Source: an uncultured Riemerella sp.
GTDB lineage: Bacteria; Bacteroidota; Bacteroidia; Flavobacteriales; Weeksellaceae
Direction: 5' to 3'
NCBI GenBank assembly: GCA_938037185.1
Contig: CALHQK010000160.1
Location: 1 to 5,945, forward strand
Length of the DNA stretch: 5,945 nucleotides
A model generated the notes under the pieces. It did no database searches, had not been told where the DNA came from, and was given only the letters and a program-made list of their open reading frames with translations. The translations under genes were made by a program, and so were the position numbers. Of the stretch, positions 5,205-5,945 are shown in pieces. Within the stretch, counting starts at the first letter, position 1, and the number at the start of each line of letters is the position of its first letter.

Positions 5205-5900
5205 CTAATGATGGCTATGTTCGTGAAATAAATGCCCCACGAGAGCCACGCCCACACCCAAAATCACCAAAAACATTTTTTCCCAGTTTATCTGGTGGCT
5301 TTTACTATTATTTTCAAAAATAATCACCGAAGAAATATGTAGAAAAATCCCGCCCGACAGCGCCAGGAAATACGCCTGCCATTCGGGTTTAAAGTATTTC
5401 CCAAGCACCATTCCCAGCGGAGATGCCGCCGCAAAAAACGCGATGGTAACCCACGCAATCAGCTTGTTTTTCTTTTCTCTCAATAAAAATGCTCCCAGCA
5501 CAAAGGAAATCGGTAGATTATGCACCAAAATACCCAACAAATACGGCGAATCCAAATGCATTCCAGCCAATGGAATTCCTTCTATAAATGCATGAATAAA
5601 CATGCCCACCAGCAATCCGATAGGGAGAATATTACATTTTTCATAATGAAAATGGCCGTGTTCAAATCCCTTAGTCATGCCTTCCAAAACCATCTGCAAA
5701 ACCACTCCGATGATGACCCAAAGCCCAATATTCTCATTCCCAGAGTTATAAATCTGCGGAAAAACCTCCACCACACAGACCGCAATGAGAAACCCAGCGC
5801 TGAGCACCAGCAGTCTTTTGGCTAAATTTTCATTATTCCCAAAAAAATTCCCTAACAAAACTCCCACTAAAACACTGAGAACAAGAAAAAAAACTACCAT
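5205..5900 (-). CDS. ZIP family divalent metal transporter
   Basis: A polytopic inner-membrane protein of the ZIP family, which moves zinc or other divalent metals into the cytoplasm. From the ATG at 5900 it has 231 residues, a usual bacterial size; residue numbers here count from that Met. Hydrophobic segments lie at about 1-20, 31-49, 59-74, 91-110, 118-140, 147-167, 174-194 and 209-223. Metal-site features: helix 4 HAFIEGIP (His103, Glu107), helix 5 HNLPIS (His127, Asn128), a His-rich loop HGHFH (81-85) and a His-rich C-terminal tail HEHSHH. The canonical Glu of the helix 5 HNxPEG motif is replaced (Ile-Ser), so the binuclear site seen in other ZIPs is probably altered. A longer reading frame starts at TTG 5930, but that codon lies inside a perfect -7 promoter element, so the ATG is preferred. 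aspS follows 52 bases downstream. Metal specificity cannot be assigned. Confidence 0.88.
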   Translation of the reverse strand: MVVFFLVLSVLVGVLLGNFFGNNENLAKRLLVLSAGFLIAVCVVEVFPQIYNSGNENIGLWVIIGVVLQMVLEGMTKGFEHGHFHYEKCNILPIGLLVGMFIHAFIEGIPLAGMHLDSPYLLGILVHNLPISFVLGAFLLREKKNKLIAWVTIAFFAAASPLGMVLGKYFKPEWQAYFLALSGGIFLHISSVIIFENNSKSHQINWEKMFLVILGVGVALVGHLFHEHSHH

Positions 5901-5927
5901 CCGAAAAAAATTGAATAAAACGAAATG

Positions 5928-5935
5928 CAAATTTA
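5928..5935 (-). promoter_or_regulatory. ZIP gene promoter (-7 box)
   Basis: On the minus strand 5935-5928 reads TAAATTTG, an exact TAnnTTTG match, ending 27 bases before the preferred ATG at 5900. Transcription would begin near 5921, leaving a leader of about 20 bases. The -33 element would lie beyond the right edge of the window, so the promoter cannot be fully assessed. Confidence 0.5.
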
Positions 5936-5945
5936 GTTATTTTTA

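Noticed and set aside
5520..5825. 101-codon plus-strand ORF opposite the ZIP gene
   Set aside because: Antisense to a conserved transporter, with low-complexity His/Gln-rich translation and no initiation signals.

Overview
The window looks like chromosomal DNA from a member of the Bacteroidota, most likely Flavobacteriales and close to the Chryseobacterium/Riemerella/Bergeyella group (Weeksellaceae). This rests on the look of the proteins, on start codons preceded by A/T-rich sequence instead of Shine-Dalgarno motifs, and on four good matches to the Bacteroidota -7 promoter element TAnnTTTG, each at a sensible distance before a gene. No species can be named from the sequence alone.

Layout. 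Positions 1-1737 (minus strand) carry a ribosomal protein operon in the order rplM (L13), rpsI (S9), rpsB (S2, cut by the left window edge). L13 and S9 are separated by only 2 bases, whereas S9 and S2 are separated by a 190-base spacer that can fold into a chain of stem-loops and may be a regulatory leader for rpsB. Positions 1738-1909 hold divergent promoters. Positions 1910-2809 (plus) encode a CPBP/CAAX-type membrane protease, whose middle third is far richer in G+C than its ends. Positions 5205-5900 (minus) encode a ZIP-family metal transporter, followed by aspS (3404-5152, minus), which has its own promoter-like element in the 52-base gap.

The 594-base region between the convergent CPBP gene and aspS contains no credible protein gene but is not empty. 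It holds a near-consensus sigma-54 promoter, a strong intrinsic terminator about 70 bases downstream (together a candidate small RNA, or just the end of the protease transcript), then an array of about 21 degenerate 21-bp units filling 2915-3353, itself organised as two copies of a 188-bp higher-order repeat, and finally a likely aspS terminator.

The genes are mostly housekeeping (translation, tRNA charging, metal uptake) and do not form a recognisable new multi-gene system. The parts most worth a second look are noncoding: the 21-bp array, the sigma-54/terminator unit before it, and the structured rpsB leader.
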